This document shows positions 8,847 through 16,882 of a stretch of 25,123 nt of DNA, one piece after another. Within the stretch, counting starts at the first letter, position 1. Every line of letters starts with the position of its first letter. Made by a program: the position numbers and the translations under genes. Under the pieces are notes generated by a model. That model saw only the letters and a list, made by a program, of their open reading frames with translations. It did not search any database and was not told the DNA's origin. Location: positions 1-25,123 of the forward strand of contig NZ_QSDY01000027.1 in NCBI RefSeq assembly GCF_003463825.1, written 5' to 3'. The DNA is from Veillonella sp. AM51-8BH (GTDB lineage Bacteria; Bacillota; Negativicutes; Veillonellales; Veillonellaceae).

Positions 8847-10250
8847 ATGAAAGACAAATTATGGCGCGTTGCCGTTATGGCTGCCATCGTCGCAATCGCA
8901 TGGTTTGGTGGCACACCAGAAGGCCTCAAACCACAAGTATGGCAATTATTTGGCATTTATTTAGCAACTATCGTGGGCTTGGTATTAAAACCATTCCCAG
9001 TTCCTATTACGGTATTATTAGGTGTTGCTACATCTTCTATTTTATTGAGCAACACAAAAGATGTATTAGCTGGTTACAGCAATACAGCATTATGGTTGAT
9101 CTTCGCAGCCTTCGCATTATCCGTTGCGTTTGGTAAAACTGGCCTTGGTCACCGTATCGCTTACCACTTAGTTCGATTGTTTGGTAGCACAACACTTCGT
9201 CTTGGTTATGTAACTGCATTCCTTGACTTAATCTTGTCTCCAGCAACTCCATCCAACACAGCACGTGCAGCAGGTATTGTTTATCCAATCAACTTATCTA
9301 TCGCTGAAGCGGTTGGTTCATATCCTGGTGAAACTGCTAAAAAAGCAGGTGCTTACCTCTTACAGAATGGTTACTTTGCAACAAAGGTAACATCTTTCCT
9401 ATTCGCTACAGCAATGGCACCAAATTACTTAGCACTTGATTTCATTACTAAATTAACAGGTGTATCCTTGAATTGGGCACAATGGGCTGCAGCTATGTTT
9501 GTACCTGGTTTTATCATGTTAATGCTAATACCACTTATTGGTTATATGTATGAGCGTCCATCTGTAAAAGATATTGACAATAAGAAAATTGCGGCGGATG
9601 GTTTAGCTGAATTAGGACCTATGAAAGCGTCCGAAAAAGGCCTTATCGTTATCGCACTTCTTGCAATCACTGGTTGGATTCTACCAACATTTGATATTAA
9701 AATCGATGCTACCGCAGTAGCTATCGTAGCCATGATTGCTACATTTGTATGTGGCATTATTTCTTGGGATGATTTGCTTAAAACAAAAGCTGCTTGGAAC
9801 ACATTGATTTGGTTCGGCGGTATCTTGGGCTTATCCTCCGCATTGACTAAAGGTAAATTCTTCGAATGGTTGGCTAAATACTTAGAAGCTCATATGAACT
9901 TTGGTTTAGATCCATTCATGATGCTTATCCTTATCTCTATTATTTCCGTTGTAGTTCGCTATTTCTTCGCATCTGGTACTGCATACATCTCTGCAATGCT
10001 TCCAGTATTCTTGATTGTAGGTATTAACGCAGGCATCGATCCTACATTACTTGCGTTCATCATGATTGGTACAAATGCGTATGGTGGTTCCGTAACTCAC
10101 TACGGTGCAGCTCCTGGTCCAATCATCTTCTCCGCTGGTTACAACAATGTAAAAGACTGGTGGACAGTTGGTCTCATCTCCGCCGTTGTATGTTTAGTAT
10201 TGAACTACGTAATTGGTATCCCTTGGTGGAAAATTACTGGTTTCATGTAA
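8847..10250 (+). CDS. citT: DASS-family (SLC13/CitT-like) di/tricarboxylate transporter
   Basis: A 467-residue polytopic membrane transporter of the divalent anion:Na+ symporter family, in the CitT/TtdT/SodiT1 branch. The substrate/Na+ site motif Ser-Asn-Thr is at residues 136-138 in SPATPSNTARAAG. The C-terminal half has the branch-typical GTNAYGGSVTHYGAAPGPIIF, equivalent to the S-N-L...THYG..P region of CitT. About 11-12 hydrophobic segments run throughout, and the protein is of normal family length. The ATG at 8847 has GAAAGG about 12 bases upstream, a somewhat long spacing. citD follows after 123 bases on the same strand, so the likely substrate is citrate, possibly in exchange for succinate or acetate as in E. 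coli CitT. Substrate is inferred from family and neighbourhood; malate, tartrate or 2-oxoglutarate remain possible. Confidence 0.88.
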   Translation: MKDKLWRVAVMAAIVAIAWFGGTPEGLKPQVWQLFGIYLATIVGLVLKPFPVPITVLLGVATSSILLSNTKDVLAGYSNTALWLIFAAFALSVAFGKTGLGHRIAYHLVRLFGSTTLRLGYVTAFLDLILSPATPSNTARAAGIVYPINLSIAEAVGSYPGETAKKAGAYLLQNGYFATKVTSFLFATAMAPNYLALDFITKLTGVSLNWAQWAAAMFVPGFIMLMLIPLIGYMYERPSVKDIDNKKIAADGLAELGPMKASEKGLIVIALLAITGWILPTFDIKIDATAVAIVAMIATFVCGIISWDDLLKTKAAWNTLIWFGGILGLSSALTKGKFFEWLAKYLEAHMNFGLDPFMMLILISIISVVVRYFFASGTAYISAMLPVFLIVGINAGIDPTLLAFIMIGTNAYGGSVTHYGAAPGPIIFSAGYNNVKDWWTVGLISAVVCLVLNYVIGIPWWKITGFM

Positions 10251-10299
10251 TATGAAACTTTCACTATGGAGTGTTAGAATTTAATTGTTAGTATTCAAT

Positions 10300-10335
10300 G
10301 TCTGTATATGGCTCTCGCGACGAGCCTGTACAGAC
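10300..10335 (+). promoter_or_regulatory. Intercistronic stem-loop between citT and citD
   Basis: GTCTGTA (10300-10306) pairs perfectly with TACAGAC (10329-10335), and an inner GGCTC (10310-10314) pairs with GAGCC (10322-10326), leaving a small asymmetric internal loop. It is followed by TTGGGTTTT, a poor T tract. It may be a weak terminator, attenuator or processing/stability element that sets the citT to citDEF expression ratio. Confidence 0.55.
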
Positions 10336-10373
10336 TTGGGTTTTATAAATGTTTCACAAGGAAAGGATGCAAC

Positions 10374-10643
10374 ATGGCACAATTAGTAAAAGCTGCACAA
10401 GCTGGCTTCGACGAAAAAAATGATGCATTAGTAACGGTTGAACCGATTGCTAGCGGTATCGAAATTGAATTAACATCCAAAGTTATCCGTCAATACGGCG
10501 ACCAAATTAAATCCGTTATCTTAAACACAGTAAAAGAAGCTGGTTTTGATGGCGTAAAAGTAATCGTACAAGATAAAAATGCTTGGGATTACACAATTAA
10601 AGCTCGCGTATTAGGCGCATTGGAAAGGGGGAGCAAAGCATAA
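10374..10643 (+). CDS. citD: Citrate lyase acyl carrier protein (gamma subunit), attachment serine absent
   Basis: An 89-residue protein that aligns without gaps to the CitD gamma subunit, which carries the 2'-(5''-phosphoribosyl)-3'-dephospho-CoA group of citrate lyase. Family landmarks are QAG near residue 10, VTVEP, GIEIELTSKVIRQYGDQI and a late DK...IKAR segment. The motif A-G-T-L-E-S-S/G-D, whose first serine (Ser14 in E. coli) bears the cofactor, reads A-G-F-D-E-K-N-D here, so Lys15 replaces the serine; the usual D-K-G-A-L-D-C reads D-K-N-A-W-D-Y. No serine occurs before residue 27. I chose the ATG at 10374, eight bases after AAGGAAAGG; an in-frame ATG at 10308 lies within the stem-loop and lacks a ribosome site. 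The stop overlaps the citE start (TAATG). Confidence 0.88.
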   Translation: MAQLVKAAQAGFDEKNDALVTVEPIASGIEIELTSKVIRQYGDQIKSVILNTVKEAGFDGVKVIVQDKNAWDYTIKARVLGALERGSKA

Positions 10644-11608
10644 TGGCTAACGATAAAACATTCCCAGAAGTTAAAACAAATCCATTAACAGAGGCTGCTA
10701 AAAAACGCTTGTCTCGTTCCATGATGTTCGTACCTGGTAATACACCTAAAATGATTAACAGTGCTGACATTCACGGCGCTGACTCCATCATGATCGATAT
10801 CGAAGATTCCGTGCCTATTACAGAAAAAGATACAGCTCGTCTTTTAACTGCAGAAGCATTGAAATCTCGTAAATTCCGTGCAGAAACAGTTGTTCGTATC
10901 AACCATCCTACACAAACTCCTTATGGCTATGACGATCTTGATGTAATCGTTCCAGCTAAACCTGATATGATTCGTTTACCGAAAACTGAAGACGTATCTG
11001 AAGTTGAAATCGTAGCGAAGAAAATTGAAGAAGTAGAAAAAGCTAACGGTTGGGAAGAAGGTACCATCAACATTATCGTAGCTATCGAATCCGTTCGTGG
11101 CTTGTACAATGTTCGTGAAATCTGTCACGGTCCTCGCGTAGTTGCTATCGCTCTTGGCGCTGAAGACTACCGTGCTGACCTTCGTACAGGTAAGCATAAA
11201 CCAGCTGTTGAATTATTGTTCGCTCGTCAAACAATTCTTCACGCAGCGCGTGAAGCAGGTATTCGCGTAATCGATACTGTATTCTCCGACGTGAAAGACC
11301 CACAAGGCTTCCGCGAAGAAGTTGAATTCATTAAAGCTTTGGGTTACGATGGTAAATCTTGTATCCACCCAAGCCAAATCAAAATTATCCACGAAGTATT
11401 CACTCCTGACGAAAAAGAAATCGCTCACTCCGTTAAGGTATTGAACAGCTATGCTGATGCATTGCGCAACAATAAAGGCGTAATCTCCGTAGATGGCAAA
11501 ATGATCGATGGTCCTATCGTAGTACGTGCACAACGCGTTGTTGATAAAGCACGTGCAGCAGGCATTAAAGTTGAATTAGAGGAAGGAGCAGAATACGATG
11601 TTAAATAA
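10643..11608 (+). CDS. citE: Citrate lyase beta subunit (citryl-ACP lyase)
   Basis: Cleaves citryl-thioester into oxaloacetate and an acetyl-thioester. 321 residues of the HpcH/HpaI aldolase fold. Visible CitE signatures are RSMMFVPGNTPKM near residue 25, GADSIMIDIEDSV (45-57), VVRINH with the substrate-binding Arg85, VAIESVRG with metal-binding Glu149, LGAEDYRADL with Asp175, and GYDGKSCIHPSQI. MIDGPIVVRAQRV is close to the C-terminus. All expected active-site residues appear intact. The start shares one base with the citD stop, and citF begins 11 bases before its end, so the three genes are translationally coupled. Confidence 0.96.
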   Translation: MANDKTFPEVKTNPLTEAAKKRLSRSMMFVPGNTPKMINSADIHGADSIMIDIEDSVPITEKDTARLLTAEALKSRKFRAETVVRINHPTQTPYGYDDLDVIVPAKPDMIRLPKTEDVSEVEIVAKKIEEVEKANGWEEGTINIIVAIESVRGLYNVREICHGPRVVAIALGAEDYRADLRTGKHKPAVELLFARQTILHAAREAGIRVIDTVFSDVKDPQGFREEVEFIKALGYDGKSCIHPSQIKIIHEVFTPDEKEIAHSVKVLNSYADALRNNKGVISVDGKMIDGPIVVRAQRVVDKARAAGIKVELEEGAEYDVK

Positions 11609-13144
11609 AGTAGGTCGCGATATCCCAACAAATATCCCAGCACTAGAAGGTCGCGAAGTATATCAAGGTGAATTCGCTATTGAACCTAAAGTAAAACGTG
11701 CAGGTAAACCTGTACATATGAGTCGTGTTGGTACTAATAAAGTACTTGCTTCTATCGACGAAGCAATCGAAAAAGCTGGCGTAAAAGATGGCATGACATT
11801 GTCCTTCCATCATCACTTACGCAATGGCGACTATGTAATGAAAATGGTTATGGAACGCGTTCAAGCAAAAGGTATTAAAGACATCACAATCGCGTCTTCC
11901 TCCTTGTCCCCATGCCATGAATTCTTGGTAGAAATGATTCAAGATGGTACTGTAACAGCTATTGAAACATCTGGCTTGCGTGATCGTCTTGGTAAATTCT
12001 TGACTCAAAACCCTGGCGTATTGAAACGTCCTGTAATCATTCGTTCCCATGGTGGCCGTGCTCGTGCTATCGAATCTGGCGAAGTTCATATCGACGTAGC
12101 TTCATGGCTGCTCCTACAGCTGACCCACGTGGTAATGCTACTGGTCGTATGGGTAAATCCGCATGTGGTGCGCTTGGCTATGCTAAAGTTGACTCCCACT
12201 ATGCAGATACAACTGTTATTATCACAGATAACTTGGTTGACTATGTACACAACTATGCAATCCCTCAAACTGACGTAGATTATGTTGTTGAAGTTGAAAG
12301 CATTGGTGATCCAGAAGGTATCGCTTCTGGTGCGGTAGGTTTCACTAAAAACCCTATCCAAATTAAAATCGCTGAATTAGCTGGTGAATTCCTTGACCAA
12401 GCTGGCATCATTAAAGATGGTTTCGTATTTCAATTGGGTGCTGGTGGTGCTCCATTGACTGTGGCGAAATTCATCGCTGAAAAACTTCGCAAACGCGGTG
12501 AAGTAGGTGGCTTCGCTATCGGTGGTGCTACTGGTATCTTGACTGGTATGCTTGAAGAAGGTTTGATTCGTGCAATTTACGATACTCAAACTTTCGATAC
12601 AACTGCAGCAGCATCTTTAGATAAAAACCCTGCACACATCGAAATGTCTGCTTCCATGTACGCTAACCCATGGACAGACTGCACTACAAACTACCTAGAC
12701 GTAGTATTCCTTGGTGCTACTGAAATCGACCTTGATTTCAACGTAAACGTAATGACTGACTCCAACGGTGTATTGATGGGCGCTTCTGGCGGTCACTCCG
12801 ATACAGCAGCAGGTGCTAAATGCACAGTTATTACTTGCCCATTGATCCGTGGCCGCTTGCCAATGATCCGTGACAAAGTAGCAACTGTAATTACACCAGG
12901 CTCCTCTGTTGACGTACTCGTTACTGAATACGGTATCGCAATCAACCCAGCTCGTACTGATTTGATTGAACGCTTCAAAGATAGCAACTTGCCTATCTTC
13001 ACAATTGAAGAATTACAACAATTAGCATTCGACTTAGTAGGTAAACCACAAGATATCCCTGTATCTGATAAAGACGAAGATATCATCGCAATCGTAGAAT
13101 ATCGCGATGGCTCTATCATCGACGTGGTTCGTAAACCTCTATAA
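11598..13144 (+). CDS. citF: Citrate lyase alpha subunit (citrate:acetyl-ACP transferase, frameshifted)
   Basis: Swaps the acetyl group on the carrier for citrate to form citryl-thioester. It matches CitF throughout: LNKVGRDIPTNIPALEGREVYQGEFA at the start (11 bases inside citE, with AGGAAGGAG upstream), the SFHHHLRNGDYVM segment, FQLGAGGAPLTVAKFIAEKL, and GASGGHSDTAAGAKCTVITCPLIRGRLPMI. The frame breaks at 12101: the sequence reads D-V-A-S-W, whereas adding one T to the TT pair gives H-I-D-V-A-F-M-A-A-P-T-A-D-P-R-G-N, the family sequence. Repaired length is 515 residues, normal for CitF. A perfect-stem terminator follows. The break is most likely a sequencing error in a short T run; if real, citrate lyase would be inactive. 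Confidence 0.94.
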
Positions 13145-13222
13145 TTGAGTAGGGGTTGGAGTCCGGTAGAGTCCGTTTGGGTTCCACTGTCATCTCACCA
13201 TCCCATGCTAGTAAGTTAATAC

Positions 13223-13269
13223 AAAGACCCGCTCCATGAGTTCGAGGACCATGAAGCGGGTCTTTTTGA
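13223..13269 (+). terminator. Intrinsic terminator after citF
   Basis: An 11-bp perfect stem (13223-13233 with 13255-13265), extended inside by CATG/CATG pairing, has a T tract overlapping its 3' end (TCTTTTT). It closes the citT-citDEF unit, so citC, citX and citG are not part of this transcript. Confidence 0.9.
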
Positions 13270-13393
13270 ATTTATGCGTTGTTTTATTATTAACTTCAAA
13301 GATAGAAATAAAGTCTAATGTGGCAAATATGGTACATGATTATAGTTATACTTTTACTATAAGAAGATTGGAGACTTTTAGGAGGTAGTTTTT

Positions 13394-13897
13394 ATGTATC
13401 GTTGTATTGCCAATTTAGAGATTGATCTAGATGGGTTAGGTGAGTTTTATGGTGAAATAGGCGAATATGAAATACTAAATATGTACCAAATAATATCAGC
13501 GTGGTTACAGGATGATTTAGATGGGCCTAATCCAGAAAATACAGTATTCGGTGTATCAGAGTATGCCTTAAACTGGATGTCTGTATTGCCTGGAGATATT
13601 TCTTATCGTAACCTATTTGATATGGGGAGTTGTAAGGTTGGTAATCGTTATGAAAGTATTGATTATTTATATGCAAAATTTCTACAAACATTAGAGAATA
13701 GTAAACAGCTTGAACCTGAATATGAATCCCTATGTTTAAATCATATAAACGTGATGTCACAGTATATAGAAATTACTCTAACCTGTAGTCAAAATATAGA
13801 CTTTATATTATTTATAAAACATTGGTTACGTAATTGTAGTACTTATAAACATCCGATATACTATAGGATAAAGGATGCATTTTATATTACGCTTTAA
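13394..13897 (+). CDS. Hypothetical acidic protein, unknown family
   Basis: A 167-residue soluble acidic protein that I do not recognise. It has no signal peptide or membrane segment. It contains several aromatic-rich stretches (for example YRNLFDMGSCKVGNRY near residue 70) and a Cys-containing C-terminal third. A strong AGGAGGTAG ribosome site precedes the ATG. The next gene starts 16 bases after the stop, and both share a lower-GC codon use than the cit genes, so they look like one transcriptional unit. The size and pairing with a DUF4261-like gene recall accessory immunity-type or orphan polymorphic-locus genes, but I have no motif to support that. Confidence 0.65.
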   Translation: MYRCIANLEIDLDGLGEFYGEIGEYEILNMYQIISAWLQDDLDGPNPENTVFGVSEYALNWMSVLPGDISYRNLFDMGSCKVGNRYESIDYLYAKFLQTLENSKQLEPEYESLCLNHINVMSQYIEITLTCSQNIDFILFIKHWLRNCSTYKHPIYYRIKDAFYITL

Positions 13898-13913
13898 CTA
13901 TAGGAGAGAGCAT

Positions 13914-14789
13914 ATGAGCCAAGTTTTTAAACAAGATTTAACAGATACTTCAGTCCGACCAGGTGGTATTTTTTTCGTTGAGTTATTGATGCCAGAGCAG
14001 TGTGATATGCCTAGTCGCGATACAATGGTAGAGGTATTTACAAAGCATTTAGGCTCTGTTGATTGCTTTAGTTATGGAGCTGAGTCTGCTGGTTTTGCGC
14101 CTCAGAATTATAAGGTTCATTATGAAGATAATGATGCTGATGTTCCACCGACATTGATGGTGACAAATTGTGAAAAAATCGATAAACCTGTATTAGATGA
14201 TTTTGATCGTAGTCAGGTATGGGATTGTCCAAATGTGGATGAGTTATTAGCAGAGTGCCAATACAGGGTGTTTGCTACGGATATGTTAGCCTCTGGTTTA
14301 GCGGCCAAAGAACGTGCAGATATGCTTGTAAAGTATGTAGATGCATTACTAGAATTATATCCCTCTTGTAAAGCCGTTGTATTTGGACCATCTCGTAAGT
14401 TCTTAAGTCGAGAATCGATTGAAAATCATCCTGATAAAGAGGTGACTCGTTTCATGTATTATGCTGTAAATGTGCGTTATTTTAGTATTCAAGGTACCAA
14501 TGATATGATGGTAGATTCTGTGGGTATGAGTACATTATTTTTACCTGATTTACAGTATCACTTTCACGGTGTAGATCCTAATCATGTAGTATTTCATGCT
14601 TATAATGTGTTGAATTATATTTTCGAACATGGTAATGTAATAGGTGATGGGGAAACCATTGCGGGGTTACAAAATGGCGAGATGAATCAGGATATTCAGT
14701 GGAAGGTTCAATACGAGGATTCTTTAATCCAGCCCGTTCGAGAGGTTCTAGATATTAATATGGGTGAATACGCATCTGGAACTCGGTAG
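13914..14789 (+). CDS. DUF4261 domain-containing protein
   Basis: A 291-residue cytoplasmic protein. The C-terminal third contains a stretch I recognise as DUF4261-like: FLPDLQYHFHGVDPNHV, then YNVLNYIFEHGNVIGDGETIAG, ending with EVLDINMGEY. The N-terminal half (GGIFFVELLMPEQCDMP onward) fits the same family. The function of DUF4261 proteins is not established as far as I know. I chose the ATG at 13914, preceded by TAGGAGAG; an earlier in-frame ATG at 13875 lies inside the upstream gene. It sits between a hypothetical gene and a cupin gene in a three-gene unit ended by a strong terminator. The family call is from memory of the pattern, so moderately certain. Confidence 0.72.
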   Translation: MSQVFKQDLTDTSVRPGGIFFVELLMPEQCDMPSRDTMVEVFTKHLGSVDCFSYGAESAGFAPQNYKVHYEDNDADVPPTLMVTNCEKIDKPVLDDFDRSQVWDCPNVDELLAECQYRVFATDMLASGLAAKERADMLVKYVDALLELYPSCKAVVFGPSRKFLSRESIENHPDKEVTRFMYYAVNVRYFSIQGTNDMMVDSVGMSTLFLPDLQYHFHGVDPNHVVFHAYNVLNYIFEHGNVIGDGETIAGLQNGEMNQDIQWKVQYEDSLIQPVREVLDINMGEYASGTR

Positions 14790-14817
14790 TTGTTAATCAA
14801 TGAAAGGTGTGAGCATT

Positions 14818-15174
14818 ATGAGTGATCAACGTGTTTTTGATATGGAACTTGTGAAAGTTGAAAGTTTGGAGAACGCTGTTAGGACGCCATTTTATCAAAC
14901 TGATTCCACAGGTGGTTCAGTATGGGTTATTAAACCTGGTCAAATCTTACCAAAACATTATCATCATCACTCTGATGATATATGGGTTATATTGCAAGGC
15001 AAGGGTGTATTTTATCCAACGCCTAATACAGAGGTGCCTTTTACAAAGGGGCAAGTTATAGTATCTAAAAAGGGTGAATGTCATGGTGCAAAAAATACTG
15101 GAACGGAAGATATTGTCTTTGTGAGTATCGTTGCTCCAGTGCCTGCTGATTATGATCCTGTTAAGACTAATTAA
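14818..15174 (+). CDS. Small single-domain cupin
   Basis: A 118-residue cupin_2 protein. Cupin motif 1 is GQILPKHYHHHSDDIW, giving metal-ligand candidates His47, His49 and Asp54 (Asp where many cupins have Glu). Motif 2 is GQVIVSKKGECHGAKN, with His89 as the expected last ligand. Small cupins of this kind bind a divalent metal and act as isomerases, dioxygenases or sugar/ligand-binding proteins; the substrate cannot be told. I chose the ATG at 14818 with GAAAGGTG about 8 bases upstream; an in-frame ATG at 14800 lacks a ribosome site. It is the last gene of the 13394-15174 unit. Confidence 0.85.
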   Translation: MSDQRVFDMELVKVESLENAVRTPFYQTDSTGGSVWVIKPGQILPKHYHHHSDDIWVILQGKGVFYPTPNTEVPFTKGQVIVSKKGECHGAKNTGTEDIVFVSIVAPVPADYDPVKTN

Positions 15175-15178
15175 TATG

Positions 15179-15246
15179 AAAGCACTTTATAGTATTTTCT
15201 TCTCTTGTGATAGAGATATATTCATACTATAAAGTGCTTTTTTATT
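15179..15246 (+). terminator. Intrinsic terminator after the cupin gene
   Basis: A perfect 17-bp stem (15179-15195 with 15224-15240) with a 28-base loop, followed by a T tract. The stem is unusually long, and its A-rich 5' arm means it could also act on the opposite strand. Confidence 0.9.
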
Positions 15247-15365
15247 TTATACAGTCATTTCTAGCGAATATACCTTTTCTATTTTATATGTCATTATTTT
15301 GGTTTTACTATTCCTATTTGTTATTTCTATATTCTATATAATTCCATTGACAGAGGACTTTTGTT

Positions 15366-15400
15366 TACTTAAGATAATAAGGTATGTAATATCTTAAGTA
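15366..15400. promoter_or_regulatory. 11-bp perfect inverted repeat, candidate operator for the MFS gene
   Basis: TACTTAAGATA (15366-15376) and its exact reverse complement (15390-15400) are separated by 13 bases and end 15 bases before the MFS start codon, just before the ribosome site GAAAGGA. A TTGACA hexamer (15347-15352) lies upstream, so the repeat covers or follows the expected -10 region. This is the placement of a repressor operator; a leader stem is the alternative. Confidence 0.55.
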
Positions 15401-15415
15401 GTAGAAAGGAATTAT

Positions 15416-16727
15416 ATGAACTCATCTACACCAGAGCCTCAAAGTGGGGTTATTGATTTTAAAGACTTTACGAAGCGTCGTATGCTACACGTAGTCTTGC
15501 CATTATTTATTGTTTCTATTATTGCCTTTTTGGACCGTGTAAACATTGCCTATGCTGGATTGACCATGAAGGAGAATTTACCATGGTTGACACCAGAGGT
15601 ATTTGGTATGGGCGCCGGTATCTTCTTTATAGGCTATGTATTATTTGAAGTCCCTGCATCCCTAATCGCTGCTCGCTGTAATGCTATGCATTGGGTAGCA
15701 CGTATTATGTTTAGTTGGGGCCTAGTATGTATTCTTATGACAACGATGACCACAGAGTTGGAGTTTTATATTTATCGATTCCTTCTTGGTCTATGTGAAG
15801 CCTCTTTATATCCTGTAATTTATTCGTTACTCATTCCAAATTGGTTCTTGCCAAAGGAACGTGCAAAGGCAATCTCCTTGATGTTAACATCTTTATTGTT
15901 CTCTAATATCATCGGTGGTCCATTGGCAGGTATCTTACTTGATACAACATTCTTTGGTCTTCATGGGTGGCGCACACTCTTCATCGTTGAAGCTATTCCA
16001 GCTGTTATCTTTGCTTTCATTTTGCGTTCTGGATGAAAGAACGTCCAGAACATGCATCTTGGGTAACTGATACAGAAAAAGCTTATATCAAGGCTGAACT
16101 TGAAAAAGAAGAACAACAAAAGCAAGCTGTAAAGAAATATACTACATGGCAAGCTTTGAAAGATCCAAAAGTATTGCGTTTAGCATTAATCTATTTCTTA
16201 TGGGTTATTGGTTTCTGGGGCTTTAGCTTCTGGATGCCTCAAGTTCTTAAAAGCTTATCTGGTTGGCCACCAAGCGTAGTAGCATGGTCTATTGCGATTC
16301 CCATGTCTGCTGCATTACTTGTACAAGTATATTGTGGTTATTCCTCTGAAAAGCGCAATGAAAAACGTTGGCATGTTGCCACTACATTGTTCATTGGTAC
16401 TATTGGCTTCTTAGCAACACCACATAGTCCATCCCCAGAAATTAGTTTATTCTTTATCTGCTTAACTGCTGTAGGTGTTTACGGTGGCATGGGTGTATGG
16501 TGGACAATGCCAACAACTTTCTTATCTGGTGCTGCTGCGGCAGGGGCGATGGGCCTTATTAACTCCTCTGGTAACATGGGGGGCTGGGTAGGTCCTTACA
16601 TGCTTGGTTTCATCAATGGTCACACTGGTAGCTTTACTTACGGTTACTATGTAATGGGGGCTGTATGTTCCTTGCAGGTCTATTGATTTTGACATTACCA
16701 AAATCTATGGAACACAAGGAACACTAA
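15416..16727 (+). CDS. MFS transporter, anion:cation symporter type (two frameshifts)
   Basis: A major facilitator protein of the anion:cation symporter (ACS) branch, which carries organic acids such as tartrate, hexuronates or hydroxyphenylacetate. The N-terminal half has FLDRVNIAYAGLTM in the first segment, GYVLFEVPASLIAARCNAMHW and RFLLGLCEASLYPVIYSLLIPNWFLPKERAKA, all characteristic. The frame breaks at about 16028: one more T gives I-L-R-F-W-M-K-E-R-P-E-H-A. It breaks again near 16657-16664: one more G in the G run gives V-M-G-G-C-M-F-L-A-G-L-L, then LTLPKSMEHKEH and a stop at 16725. Repaired length is 437 residues, normal for the branch. Both breaks are short-homopolymer losses and look like errors. 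It stands alone between terminators; the substrate is unknown. Confidence 0.9.
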
Positions 16728-16750
16728 GTTAAAAATTAAATACAAATTTA

Positions 16751-16815
16751 AAAAGAGTTATATTTTTTATTCTTTTCTATGACGGATATTGAATAAATAT
16801 ATAGCTCTTTTTCTT
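16751..16815 (+). terminator. Intrinsic terminator after the MFS gene
   Basis: A 13-bp stem with one G-T pair (16751-16763 with 16799-16811) followed by more T residues. The loop is long (35 bases), so efficiency is uncertain. Confidence 0.65.
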
Positions 16816-16882
16816 TTAGTAAATATATTATTTTATGTATAATAAGAGTAATGTAATCTACAGTAAAAAGAGAGAGGCTACT

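Noticed and set aside
8801..9136. 111-residue open frame overlapping the start of citT
   Set aside because: It is out of frame with the clear transporter gene and has a composition rich in Arg, His and Trp, as expected for a shadow frame.
10308..10373. N-terminal extension of CitD
   Set aside because: The extra 22 codons fall within a stem-loop, lack a ribosome site and have no counterpart in CitD; the ATG at 10374 has a good site.
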